A DNA stretch of 64,000 nucleotides, from the NCBI GenBank assembly GCA_965248685.1, contig CBDFKC010000004.1:186001-250000 (forward strand), written 5' to 3'. This document shows, in pieces, positions 1 through 8,044 of this stretch. The translations under genes were made by a program, and so were the position numbers. Below the pieces are notes generated by a model. The model saw nothing but the letters and a program-made list of their open reading frames with translations, searched no databases and was not told where the DNA came from. The first letter of the stretch is position 1, and the number at the start of each line of letters is the position of its first letter. This DNA comes from VYFG01 sp965248685. Its GTDB lineage: Bacteria > Pseudomonadota > Gammaproteobacteria > Arenicellales > Poriferihabitantaceae.

Positions 1-340
1 CTGTTGCATAGGCTCCAACAATCAGGCTAATGGCTAAAGACCCTGCCCAGAATGGTGGAATGTCGACAAATCGAATTTCCGGATTGAAGATTTTTACCAG
101 ACCGGTAAGAGAAACTGCCGAGCCAAAATATACGATCAGGAGTACTAGTAACTCCGGGGTGCCACGAAATACCGTGGTATAGGCATTGGCGATTCGGTCG
201 GCAATTTTGCTATTGGATAATTTAGCGGAAGCGCCGAGTAAGCCCCAGGTCACGGTCAGAATCAATGCCACCCAAAATACCTGAAAGATAATCCACGCGC
301 CGCGCAGGTATTCGTCCCACCACCCGATTACATCACCCAT
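1..340 (-). CDS. Polar amino-acid ABC transporter permease (N-terminal part, cut by window edge)
   Basis: Inner-membrane permease of the HisM/HisQ/OccQ type. The protein starts at an ATG at 338-340 and reads MGDVIGWWDEYLRG; the 113 visible codons stay open to the window edge, so the C-terminal half is missing. A first transmembrane segment (about residues 14-32) is followed by the family signature around AYTTVFRGTPELLVLLIVYF (about 50-70), where the permease begins to contact the ATPase. It lies downstream of the binding-protein gene at 511-1302 on the same strand, with a stem-loop between them, so the two very probably form one operon. The ATPase would be expected outside the window. The substrate is inferred from the binding protein only: a basic or polar amino acid, or an opine. 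Confidence 0.85.
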   Translation of the reverse strand, partial: MGDVIGWWDEYLRGAWIIFQVFWVALILTVTWGLLGASAKLSNSKIADRIANAYTTVFRGTPELLVLLIVYFGSAVSLTGLVKIFNPEIRFVDIPPFWAGSLAISLIVGAYAT

Positions 341-438
341 CAGCCTGGCACCATTGTATTATGAATTTGTTTTTTCGCTAGCTGCCGCAATATCACCCCA
401 TTGATCGAGGTAAAAACGGTTTGATTTATAGTAAGCCG

Positions 439-470
439 CCGGGCGCTGATAATTGGAGATCAGCACCCGG
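439..470 (-). terminator. Stem-loop between binding-protein and permease genes
   Basis: CCGGGCGCTGAT and ATCAGCACCCGG pair over 11 of 12 positions (6 bp, one C/A mismatch, 5 bp) around an 8-nt loop. The stem sits between the stop of the periplasmic binding-protein gene and the start of the permease gene. On the minus strand no T run follows it, so it is more likely an RNA-stabilising or partially terminating hairpin that keeps binding-protein mRNA abundant than a full terminator. On the + strand a short TTTT follows, but no + strand gene ends here. Confidence 0.45.
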
Positions 471-510
471 GGGTTTTCGTTAAATGGCGAAAAGCGCCTG
501 GAACAGAATG

Positions 511-1302
511 CTAGTGGATAGTCCAGGGAAAATATTTTTTACCAAAACCGCCCATAGTGCCATCGGCTTTCATTGCCTCCAGGGCTTCGTCGATTCTCGC
601 CTTCAAGGCTTCGTTGCCCTGGCGAAAACCTACTCCAACGCCGATTCCAAAATATTCCTGGTCGGTAATCTGCTCACCTACTACTTCGTATCCGGCTCCA
701 TCTTCCTGGCTCAGAAACTTGAGATAAGCTTTCATCGGATTGGTCATTATGGCGTCAACTCGCCCCGATTTAAGATCGAGATACAAAGGTTCGGTATTGT
801 CATACCGGACTATCTCTGCGCCGGGTACTTTGGCCTGAATCCAGTTGTCATAAGTCGTGGCTCGTTGTAAACCAATTTTGATACCATCGAATCCGGCTGA
901 ATTAACGCTGCCATCGTCATTAAACAATTTAAGCTGTTTGGCCTTGGCGGCAACAAATTGACCCACTGAAATTCGGTAGGGAACTGAAAAATCAATTTTC
1001 TCCATTCGCTTGTTGGTGATCGACATAGAGGCAACGATCAAATCAAATTTATCCGCCAACAGGGAAGGGATCATACCGTCCCACTTTTGGCAAACCCATT
1101 CAACATCAGCACCGATCCTCTTCGCGACTTCGTTGCCAATATCGATGTCGTAGCCTTGTAGATTGCCGTCTGAGTCTCGGTAATTAAAAGGGTGATAGGT
1201 ACACTCAGTTCCGGCCCGCAGGGTTTCGGCGGCGGCACCTTGAGCCATTAAAAGAGCGGCTATACCCGCTCCTAGAATATGTAAAAATGGTTTTCTTAAC
1301 AT
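511..1302 (-). CDS. Periplasmic amino-acid-binding protein of an ABC transporter
   Basis: Solute-binding protein of family 3 (SBP_bac_3), 263 residues, the usual length. Residues 1-25 form a Sec signal peptide ending in AQGAAA, with mature ETLRAGTECTYHPFNYRD; the start of the mature domain and the later GYDIDIGNEVAKRIG segment are typical of lysine/arginine/ornithine, histidine and octopine binders. The middle DLIVASMSITNKRMEKIDFS matches the ligand-contact segment of the family (S-x-T/S-x-x-R). A GGAGAA Shine-Dalgarno lies 6 nt before the ATG. It is the first gene of an operon with the downstream permease (1-340). A 20-bp dyad lies about 28 nt upstream of the start. The exact ligand cannot be told from sequence. 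Confidence 0.9.
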   Translation of the reverse strand: MLRKPFLHILGAGIAALLMAQGAAAETLRAGTECTYHPFNYRDSDGNLQGYDIDIGNEVAKRIGADVEWVCQKWDGMIPSLLADKFDLIVASMSITNKRMEKIDFSVPYRISVGQFVAAKAKQLKLFNDDGSVNSAGFDGIKIGLQRATTYDNWIQAKVPGAEIVRYDNTEPLYLDLKSGRVDAIMTNPMKAYLKFLSQEDGAGYEVVGEQITDQEYFGIGVGVGFRQGNEALKARIDEALEAMKADGTMGGFGKKYFPWTIH

Positions 1303-1329
1303 TATGTTCTCCGTTGTGGTTTATATGAT

Positions 1330-1349
1330 TTGATAGATACAACTATCAA
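1330..1349. promoter_or_regulatory. Dyad, possible operator in the divergent region
   Basis: TTGATAG and CTATCAA are perfect 7-bp inverted repeats with a 6-nt spacer. The dyad lies in the 200-bp region between the divergent binding-protein gene (start 1302) and threonine synthase gene (start 1503), close to the former. Position and symmetry suit an operator or the 5' leader of the transporter mRNA. I do not recognise the regulator. Confidence 0.3.
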
Positions 1350-1502
1350 TAGCGCCAACACAGTATGGCACAAATTAAAAATTCCATCCGGGACAATCGA
1401 TCTCTATCCATAATATTTCGTAATATAAGATGGTTTAGTGCGACCGCGTTACAATATATCTAGCGCACAGGTAATCAAACCAAAGATTGAGGAAAGTTAA
1501 TA

Positions 1503-2948
1503 ATGATGAAATTTGTCAGCACCAGGGGGGGAGTTGATCCGCTTGCTTTTGACGAGGCAGTGCTGCAGGGATTTGCCGCAGACGGAGGATTATTTGTTCC
1601 GGAGCAAATTCCAAAAGTTAACCCACAACAGTTTGAACGTTGGGCGGACCTTGGTTATACCGATCTGGCCTTCGAAATATTGTCTTTATACATAGACGAA
1701 ACAATCATTTCTTCCGAAGCACTGAAGGATTTAATCGAAAGGAGCTATAGTGCATTTGAGCACCCGGATGTTATCGGTATGGTGCCCCATAGTGCCGACG
1801 GTAGAACTCAAATAATGGAGTTGTTCCACGGTCCCACCCTGTCATTCAAGGACATTGCCATGGGCTTACTCATCAATGTCATCGACTATCTGCTAGCGAA
1901 GAAAAATCAAAGACTTTCAATAGTATTGGCAACCACCGGTGACACCGGTCCGGCAGCGGCCTGGGCGGCTGCCGGCAAGCAAACCATCGATTGCTGGCCG
2001 CTGTATCCGCGGGGAATGATATCTGAACCGCAGGAGCGCCAGATGACAACGCTTGGTGCAGAAAACGTCCACCCGGTTGGTGTTGAGAACTGCGCCGATG
2101 GAGGAGATGATCTGGATTTAATTGTTGCCAGGCTGTTTGCAGATAAGGCGTTGACAGCAAAGTTGAACCTGTCCAGCGTGAATTCCATAAACTGGTGTCG
2201 GGTGATGGTCCAGGCCGTTCACTACTTCTATGGTTATTTTCGGGTGATTAAAAAGCCAGGGGATAAGGTTGTCTTCTCGGTTCCGAGCGGAGCCTTTGGG
2301 AATTTGTTTGGTGGTTATCTGGCGCGATCTATGGGCTTGCCCGTAGAAAGCTTTATCTGCGCAAACAATAGTAACAGCGCTCTGCATACCGCCTTTTCCC
2401 AAGGTGCTTTCGTCAAAAAAGATCTTATTCAAACACTGTCTTCTGCTATTGATATCGTGGTGCCTTACAACTTTTGGCGCTTTCTGTATTTTTCTGCAGA
2501 TTGTAATGGGGCGCAAATTAGCCACTGGATGGACGAATTTAGCCGACTTGGGGAAATTGAATTAGACCCGAAAACCGCGGGCAGGATTCAGCAGGGATTC
2601 GCCTCCATCTCAATTTCAGACGAGAAAACCAGTGAAACCATCAGGCAAACGTTTAACCAGAACGATCACTACTTGCTTGACCCACATTCGGCGGTGGCGG
2701 TGGCGGCCGCGGACCAGTTAAAGGATACCTTTCCTGAAGATTGTAAAATTATCTGTCTGGCAACTGCGCATCCAGCGAAGTTTCCACAGATTACCAAGTC
2801 CTGCCTGGGAATTAGCGGTGAGCTGCCGCCTCAGGGTATTCATGATTCCCTGGAACAGGCGAGTATGGTTTGCCAGCATTTGCGCCTGTGCGATCTGACG
2901 CATCTTGAATCTGCATTGATTGATGCAATGACAGCGCTACAGACCTGA
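1503..2948 (+). CDS. thrC: Threonine synthase
   Basis: Converts O-phospho-L-homoserine to L-threonine and phosphate with pyridoxal phosphate in the cytoplasm, the last step of threonine synthesis. At 481 residues it belongs to the longer thrC class (fungal and many proteobacterial enzymes). The N-terminus MMKFVSTRGGVDPLAFDEAV is typical. The PLP lysine lies in LFHGPTLSFKDIAMG (K116), followed by the glycine-rich ATTGDTGPAAAWAA phosphate-binding segment. A GAGGAAAG site precedes the start; ATG 1506 is an equally possible start. No thrA or thrB is adjacent. It converges with the PhyH-family gene on the other strand, with only 19 bp between stops. A second, unrelated short threonine-synthase-like gene lies at the far end of the window. 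Confidence 0.95.
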   Translation: MMKFVSTRGGVDPLAFDEAVLQGFAADGGLFVPEQIPKVNPQQFERWADLGYTDLAFEILSLYIDETIISSEALKDLIERSYSAFEHPDVIGMVPHSADGRTQIMELFHGPTLSFKDIAMGLLINVIDYLLAKKNQRLSIVLATTGDTGPAAAWAAAGKQTIDCWPLYPRGMISEPQERQMTTLGAENVHPVGVENCADGGDDLDLIVARLFADKALTAKLNLSSVNSINWCRVMVQAVHYFYGYFRVIKKPGDKVVFSVPSGAFGNLFGGYLARSMGLPVESFICANNSNSALHTAFSQGAFVKKDLIQTLSSAIDIVVPYNFWRFLYFSADCNGAQISHWMDEFSRLGEIELDPKTAGRIQQGFASISISDEKTSETIRQTFNQNDHYLLDPHSAVAVAAADQLKDTFPEDCKIICLATAHPAKFPQITKSCLGISGELPPQGIHDSLEQASMVCQHLRLCDLTHLESALIDAMTALQT

Positions 2949-2967
2949 CCGCAGATTAAATTGTTGG

Positions 2968-3873
2968 CTAATTAGTTGGCGAAGAATTACATCGCTCCCT
3001 TGCTTGCTGCTCATATATTGAGGTGTATCCTTTACTCCAGTCAGGTGGAATGGGGCAGGGGCGTGGATCATGGTGAGCCCACGGAGCAGGTGACCCCCGC
3101 AATAGTTTGCGGTAATTACCCGTGACACCGGCGCCATCGGTGTACGGAAATGCGTCGGCGGCGGCATAACTGTTAATCAATAACGGTCGTACACTTGAAC
3201 CGCGGCTGGGTAGAGAGCCATGCAATGCGCGGGAATGATGGATCGTGATCGAACCCCTGGGTCCGGGTAGACTCACCGCGCGGGATTCATCCACTAGCGC
3301 CTTATCTTCTGGTTTAAGTTCTCCGGTCCAGACGCCCTTATCGTCGTACAGTTCATATAATTTTTCATTGTGACTGCCTGGAATCACCATAACCGGACCA
3401 TCAGCTTCGGTGGTATCGGTGAGGTAGGTACCAATAGCCAGTACGTTGTAGTTGGTGTGTGGATAAAACGGAATATCCTGGTGCCAGCCTACTGCATTGT
3501 TATCCACCGTGGTCGGCCATTTGAAATTTAACTTCGCGTGATGAAACCTAACGTCAGGGCCAACCAGGTCAGCAGACACATCGGCGATGATGCCGTTGGC
3601 GTATTCCCAGTATAGATCGACATAGTCGGGTTCTTTAAAACGTCGCACCCGCGGTTGCTCCGGCCCATGATCCGGCGCGAAATCATAGAAACTGTCGGTA
3701 CTCGATTTGCTTCTGCTCTGCTCGACCAACTGATCTGTTTTTTCTACCAGCCGACCGATCCAGTCGTCGCTAATAAGCTTCTCGACAATCAAATAGCCAT
3801 TCTCGAAATATGATTCGCGCTGGCCTTGACTCAATATCCTGGGGGGATAAGACAGTATCTGCTCTGGGGTCAT
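2968..3873 (-). CDS. Phytanoyl-CoA dioxygenase (PhyH) family Fe(II)/2-oxoglutarate oxygenase
   Basis: A 301-residue non-haem iron oxygenase expected to hydroxylate a small substrate with O2 and 2-oxoglutarate. The iron triad is visible: H131 and D133 in GWHQDIPFYP, and H218 in HHSRALHGSLPSR; an arginine near residue 229 (SSVRPLLI) can bind the 2-oxoglutarate carboxylate. MVIPGSHNEK is another family hallmark. PhyH relatives act on phytanoyl-CoA, ectoine, mitomycin precursors and many others, so the substrate is open. It is a single gene, converging with thrC and divergent from the cupin gene at 4091. Confidence 0.88.
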   Translation of the reverse strand: MTPEQILSYPPRILSQGQRESYFENGYLIVEKLISDDWIGRLVEKTDQLVEQSRSKSSTDSFYDFAPDHGPEQPRVRRFKEPDYVDLYWEYANGIIADVSADLVGPDVRFHHAKLNFKWPTTVDNNAVGWHQDIPFYPHTNYNVLAIGTYLTDTTEADGPVMVIPGSHNEKLYELYDDKGVWTGELKPEDKALVDESRAVSLPGPRGSITIHHSRALHGSLPSRGSSVRPLLINSYAAADAFPYTDGAGVTGNYRKLLRGSPAPWAHHDPRPCPIPPDWSKGYTSIYEQQARERCNSSPTN

Positions 3874-4090
3874 GAAATCAACTCGGATTAATTGTGCTCA
3901 AATTATATGCATTGAATGCTCAGCCGACAAACGGTAATTGGGATAACAAAAAGGGTAGATCGAACATGGTGCGGGCTAATCCAGCTCAGTAGTCTTGTAT
4001 CTGCAGTCACTTTCCTATGGTCAGACCCGCGCAAACACTATCCCGTGACTGTTATAGCGGAATGACTATGGATTCAACGGAGTCAATTCG

Positions 4091-4555
4091 ATGTATTTAA
4101 CTAATTCAGTTCGCGCCAATTCCGAAATGGTCAAATTTACCAAACTGCTTATCTGGTCTGCTTTGATTGGGCTATCGCCATCTATCTGTGCCGATATCGG
4201 CGAGGCCCGAGCGATCCAGCCCGGGCAAATCGAATTTGAACAAATTGCACCATTTGTTCAGATGGGTGCGGCCTGGGGTAATCGACAACAAGGTAAACAC
4301 GGAACATTTGGTGTTTTTCCCGGTGGCGCATCCTCGCCTTTGCATACCCATAGCGGTGCATATCATGGTGTCGTAATTTCGGGTGTTATGATTAACCCAT
4401 TTGAACAGGAACAAAGTCCAATCCATATGGGACCCGGCGGCTATTGGTATGTTCCGGCAAATGTCGAACACGTAACAGCATGTGTTTCCGAAGAACCCTG
4501 TGTATTTTATTTTCACGCCGACGGCGCATTCGATTTTACACCGTCAGGACAATAA
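4091..4555 (+). CDS. Exported single-domain cupin protein
   Basis: A 154-residue protein with a hydrophobic export segment (about residues 15-34, FTKLLIWSALIGLSPSICAD), followed by one cupin barrel. Metal-binding cupin motif 1 is GGASSPLHTHSGAYHGVVISG with two histidines; motif 2 is GPGGYWYVPANVEHVTAC. Such cupins are isomerases, lyases or sensors; function here is unknown. The ATG at 4091 has GGAG 9 nt upstream; an internal ATG at 4127 gives a more classical signal peptide but lacks a ribosome site. It sits 27 nt before the AraC-type regulator gene, itself carrying a cupin sensor domain, so the two are probably co-transcribed. Confidence 0.75.
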   Translation: MYLTNSVRANSEMVKFTKLLIWSALIGLSPSICADIGEARAIQPGQIEFEQIAPFVQMGAAWGNRQQGKHGTFGVFPGGASSPLHTHSGAYHGVVISGVMINPFEQEQSPIHMGPGGYWYVPANVEHVTACVSEEPCVFYFHADGAFDFTPSGQ

Positions 4556-4582
4556 CCCTAATCCTGCTTTATCAATCGGCCA

Positions 4583-5491
4583 ATGGATGTATTAACCGAT
4601 ATTCTTTCAACCTTGCGGCTGCGCGGAACGGTGTACTTTCAGGCAGATTTTTGCGCACCCTGGGGAATGGATATGAAGGGAGGCGCGGTTGCTAATTTCC
4701 ATTTAATTGTCAAGGGGAGTTGCTGGCTGCGAGGGCCCGATCAAACATCGGTTCGACAATTGTATCAGGGGGATATGGTGGTGTTGACCCATGGAGATCG
4801 CCATGCCCTGCTGCATGCACCGGATGCCGACGCAGCACCGGCTGAATCGGTGATCAGTAAGGGAGACCGGCGCGGCGCCCGTATTATCTATGGCGGAAAG
4901 GGCGCCCCAACTACGATTATCTGCGGGCACTATGAAGTAGATCGTGCCGGTATGCATCCGTTGTTGCGAGCACTCCCCGAATTGATTCACCTTAAAAGGG
5001 ATCAGCAAACGGAATGGCTTGCCACGGCCAGCCGTCTGGCTGTGATCGAGTCAAATAGTAAACAAGATGGTTCTGCTGCAGTAGTAAACAGACTAGCTGA
5101 AATTCTGTTTATCCAGGTAATTCGCGCCCATGCATCACGACATCCAAACCAAACCGGTTTTCTCGCCACTCTGGCGGAGCCAACCCTGGCAACAGCATTG
5201 TCGTTATTGCATGAAGCCCCGGCTCGGTCATGGAATCTGGTGGAATTAGCCAACAGCTGTGGTGTTTCCCGAACCATCCTCGCCGATCGTTTCAAGCAAA
5301 TGCTGGGCGTTCCACCCATTCAGTATTTGACCGAGTGGAGAATGCATAAGGCCAGGGAATTACTGGTTACCAGTGACCAGAGTACGGCGTGGATTGCTGA
5401 GCAAGTTGGGTACGCAACCGAGTGGTCTTTCTCCAAAGCCTATAAACGGGTTTTTGGAGAACCCCCGGGCGCAACCCGGCAGGTTAGATAA
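4583..5491 (+). CDS. AraC-family transcriptional regulator with N-terminal cupin sensor
   Basis: A 302-residue DNA-binding regulator. Residues 1-190 resemble the cupin_6 ligand domain (MDVLTDILSTLRLRGTVYF at the start, later GDMVVLTHGDRHALLH). Residues about 200-300 are the double helix-turn-helix of AraC/XylS proteins: WNLVELANSCGVSRTILADR, then TAWIAEQVGYATEWSFSKAY and the family end FKRVFGEPPGATR-like segment. It likely controls the cupin gene just upstream or the flavoprotein genes beyond. It converges with the broken monooxygenase gene, 28 bp between ends. The effector is unknown. Confidence 0.88.
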   Translation: MDVLTDILSTLRLRGTVYFQADFCAPWGMDMKGGAVANFHLIVKGSCWLRGPDQTSVRQLYQGDMVVLTHGDRHALLHAPDADAAPAESVISKGDRRGARIIYGGKGAPTTIICGHYEVDRAGMHPLLRALPELIHLKRDQQTEWLATASRLAVIESNSKQDGSAAVVNRLAEILFIQVIRAHASRHPNQTGFLATLAEPTLATALSLLHEAPARSWNLVELANSCGVSRTILADRFKQMLGVPPIQYLTEWRMHKARELLVTSDQSTAWIAEQVGYATEWSFSKAYKRVFGEPPGATRQVR

Positions 5492-5519
5492 AACCCGCCG
5501 GCCCGATCAATGCTCCGGC

Positions 5520-6581
5520 TCAGGATTGAGTTAGCGCGAGCGCTACTTTTTGCCGTAGAAATTTCGAGTTCCCCATTAGCGTGGCAAAACCGATCAGTCC
5601 GAAAAGGAAAAATGGATTTTCTGAAGCTATAAATTTCCTGGCTTTTTCGCTGGCTTTAATAGTCGAGCTGCCATCCGGATGCCGTTCCGAATTGTAGTCG
5701 TCAAGTTGCCCTGACCGGATACAGCGCGCCAGACAAACGCCGTCAGCGATGCCAAGGTTCATTCCACGCCCACCAACTGGCGAATGACAATGGGCCGCAT
5801 CTCCCGCGAGGAACACTCTGCTATGACGGTATTGGTCTATCTGTCTAATCCACAGGTTAAATTTGCCAGCGCGTCTTATGTTGTTTATTTCGATATCCAG
5901 GCAAAGCGCCTGAACCGAATCTTCGGTATTCGAAATCAACCGAACTCGCTGCTGTTCCAATGGTGCAACCACCAATATCTTACCTTTTGGCAGTAATGAA
6001 AACGTCAGGCCATTTATATGCTTCCAGGTGGTGACATCGACGTCAGCAATGGACCAGGTTTCAGGAATGTCGTAGCCGGGAAATGGGATGCCCAAATTCT
6101 ATCTGGTGGTGCTGCGAACACCGTCAGCGCCGACAACGTAATCGAATTCTTCAGTGGTATGATCTTCGTATGTAACACTAACTATGTTGTTGTCCTGGGT
6201 GAGGGACATCAGCTTGGTTCCATAGCTGATCAAACCACCCCGTTCAAGAAAGATTTCCCTGAGTACAGATTCGGTGCGGTCCTGGGCTAATGCAACAAAA
6301 AACTGATCTGGTTGATCATCCAGTTGAATGGATACCGAAGAGAGCAATTTATCACTTTGGTAAATCGTCAGAGTTTCGGCTCGAATTCCTTGTCGAATGA
6401 GTTCTCCTGGTGCCCCTGAAGGTTGGAGAAGTTTGAGGCTTCGCGGGGATATTCCCACTGCTCGGGACAAGGTGGATCCTGCCGATTTACGGTCGATAAC
6501 TTTAACTGAAATGTTATGACGCGCGAGTTCTACGCCGGTAGTTAATCCCGTAGGGCCCGCACCGACAATCAAAATTTTCAT
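5520..6581 (-). pseudogene. FAD-dependent aromatic monooxygenase, interrupted by an in-frame amber codon
   Basis: One reading frame of 353 codons is split by a TAG at 6099-6101. The first part (160 residues) has the FAD Rossmann motif ILIVGAGPTGLTTGVELARH and the DYVVGADGVRSTTR motif; immediately after TAG-AAT the frame continues LGIPFPGYDIPETW and later holds the second flavin motif RVFLAGDAAHCHSPVGGRGMNLG. Both halves match PHBH/UbiH-type hydroxylases, in which VR-x-x-LGIPF normally runs without a break, so a single base change (for example CAG or AAG to TAG) explains the stop. The second half has only a TTG restart without a ribosome site. Probably a recent pseudogene or a sequence error; amber readthrough is less likely. 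The GAGATTGG site before the ATG is intact. Confidence 0.8.
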
Positions 6582-6715
6582 TATCCAATCTCCATGTTTT
6601 TAAAACATCAAACTAACGTGTGCGATAACAATGGACAATTACCCGTGGTTGGAGTGGATCCGTCCAACATTTTTGTTTCTGCCTCGATAATAATATTCAA
6701 AAATAAGGTATATGT

Positions 6716-7840
6716 ATGAAAACAAAAATACTCGTTATTGGCGCTGGGCTGAGTGGGCTTCATACTGCCTACAGGCTTCACCAGCAAAGCATTGATTTTA
6801 TACTTATAGAGGCCCGGGACAGGTTAGGCGGTCGCATATTGTCGATAAATTCTGAGGTGGGCCAGAAAACATCAAACATTCCAGGTATCGATTTGGGCCC
6901 AACCTGGTATTGGCCCGGACAATTTAGAATGCAGTCGCTAATCTCTGATTTGGGTCTAAATGAATCTGTTTTCGACCAGGAGTCACTGGGAGACGGATTG
7001 TATGAAGATCGAAATAGCGCGATTCAGCGGGAAGCTAACTTTGGCTCCATGGCTGGTTCTTTCCGTCTTAAGGGGGGAATGGGGCAATTGATTGACGTTC
7101 TTGGGAGCCATATTCCGAGTCAACGTATTCGCTTAAACGCCGTCGCAACGGATATCCGGTTTGCCGATAATGAATTGATCACGAAAATTGTGAATCAAGA
7201 AAGACAACTGGAAATTTCAAGCGAATTGGTGATGTTGGCATTGCCTCCTCGCGTTGCAATTTCCACTATCAGGTTCGAACCCAATTTTTCCGAACCAAGA
7301 CTGCTGCAGCTGAATAGTATTTCGACCTGGATGGCAGGTCATGCAAAACTGGTTGCGGTATTCGAACAACCGTTCTGGCGTAGTAGTGGATTTAGCGGCG
7401 ACGCTATGAGTCAAAAGGGACCCCTTCAGGAAATTCATGATGCCTCAGGGATGGATGGTGCGCCGTATGCCTTGTTCGGCTTTTTCGGGATTCCGGCGGT
7501 TCGTAGACAGGGTCGAGAACCCGATTTAAAGAAGATGGCAGTCGAGCAGTTGGTACGCCTGTTTGGGGAGTCTGCTCAATTTCCGATAGCGCTACATTTT
7601 AGCGACTGGGCATTTGATCCCTTAACATCTACCGAAGCGGACCAAAAATTAATGATGTTTCATGAGTCCAATCAAATAGGAGCAGTCGTCGAGTCAGGAT
7701 GGAACAAACGATTGATCTGGTCCGGAACCGAAACCGTTAATGTTAGCGGGGGAAATAAAGGATACCTGGAAGGCGCGTTGGAAGCTAGTGAAAGAAGCTT
7801 AGAATTGGTGACTTCTGCAGGTTTGTTTAACCCAGTTTAA
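6716..7840 (+). CDS. Flavin amine-oxidase family protein
   Basis: A 374-residue FAD enzyme. The dinucleotide motif ILVIGAGLSGLHTAYRLHQQ is at residues 5-24, followed by IEARDRLGGRILSI, the second FAD-binding stretch of monoamine oxidases. Near the C-terminus LIWSGTETVNVSGGNKGYLE corresponds to the flavin-contact motif (G-T-E-T/S ... GY-x-x-GA) of the amine oxidase family. It is shorter than typical amine oxidases (about 450), with a reduced substrate domain. It is divergent from the broken monooxygenase gene across a 134-bp intergenic region that should hold both promoters. Substrate unknown. Confidence 0.85.
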   Translation: MKTKILVIGAGLSGLHTAYRLHQQSIDFILIEARDRLGGRILSINSEVGQKTSNIPGIDLGPTWYWPGQFRMQSLISDLGLNESVFDQESLGDGLYEDRNSAIQREANFGSMAGSFRLKGGMGQLIDVLGSHIPSQRIRLNAVATDIRFADNELITKIVNQERQLEISSELVMLALPPRVAISTIRFEPNFSEPRLLQLNSISTWMAGHAKLVAVFEQPFWRSSGFSGDAMSQKGPLQEIHDASGMDGAPYALFGFFGIPAVRRQGREPDLKKMAVEQLVRLFGESAQFPIALHFSDWAFDPLTSTEADQKLMMFHESNQIGAVVESGWNKRLIWSGTETVNVSGGNKGYLEGALEASERSLELVTSAGLFNPV

Positions 7841-8044
7841 TTTGTATAGGTTCATAATTGATCTGATGCTGTCAAATCTAGGGGCCGACATAATCCTACA
7901 CTGGCGATAGAATACACGGAACCGCCTGTTAGTATACGTTAACCGCGAAAACAATCTATATGTGGCCTCATCTCAACAACCTCCCTAGTGGGCGTTTAAT
8001 CTGGCTAACTCAGTATAACTTGGTGATTTAAGGTTCTGAATAAA

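Noticed and set aside
2118..2525. 135-codon minus-strand frame inside thrC
   Set aside because: Fully inside a well-supported gene, without motifs or ribosome site.
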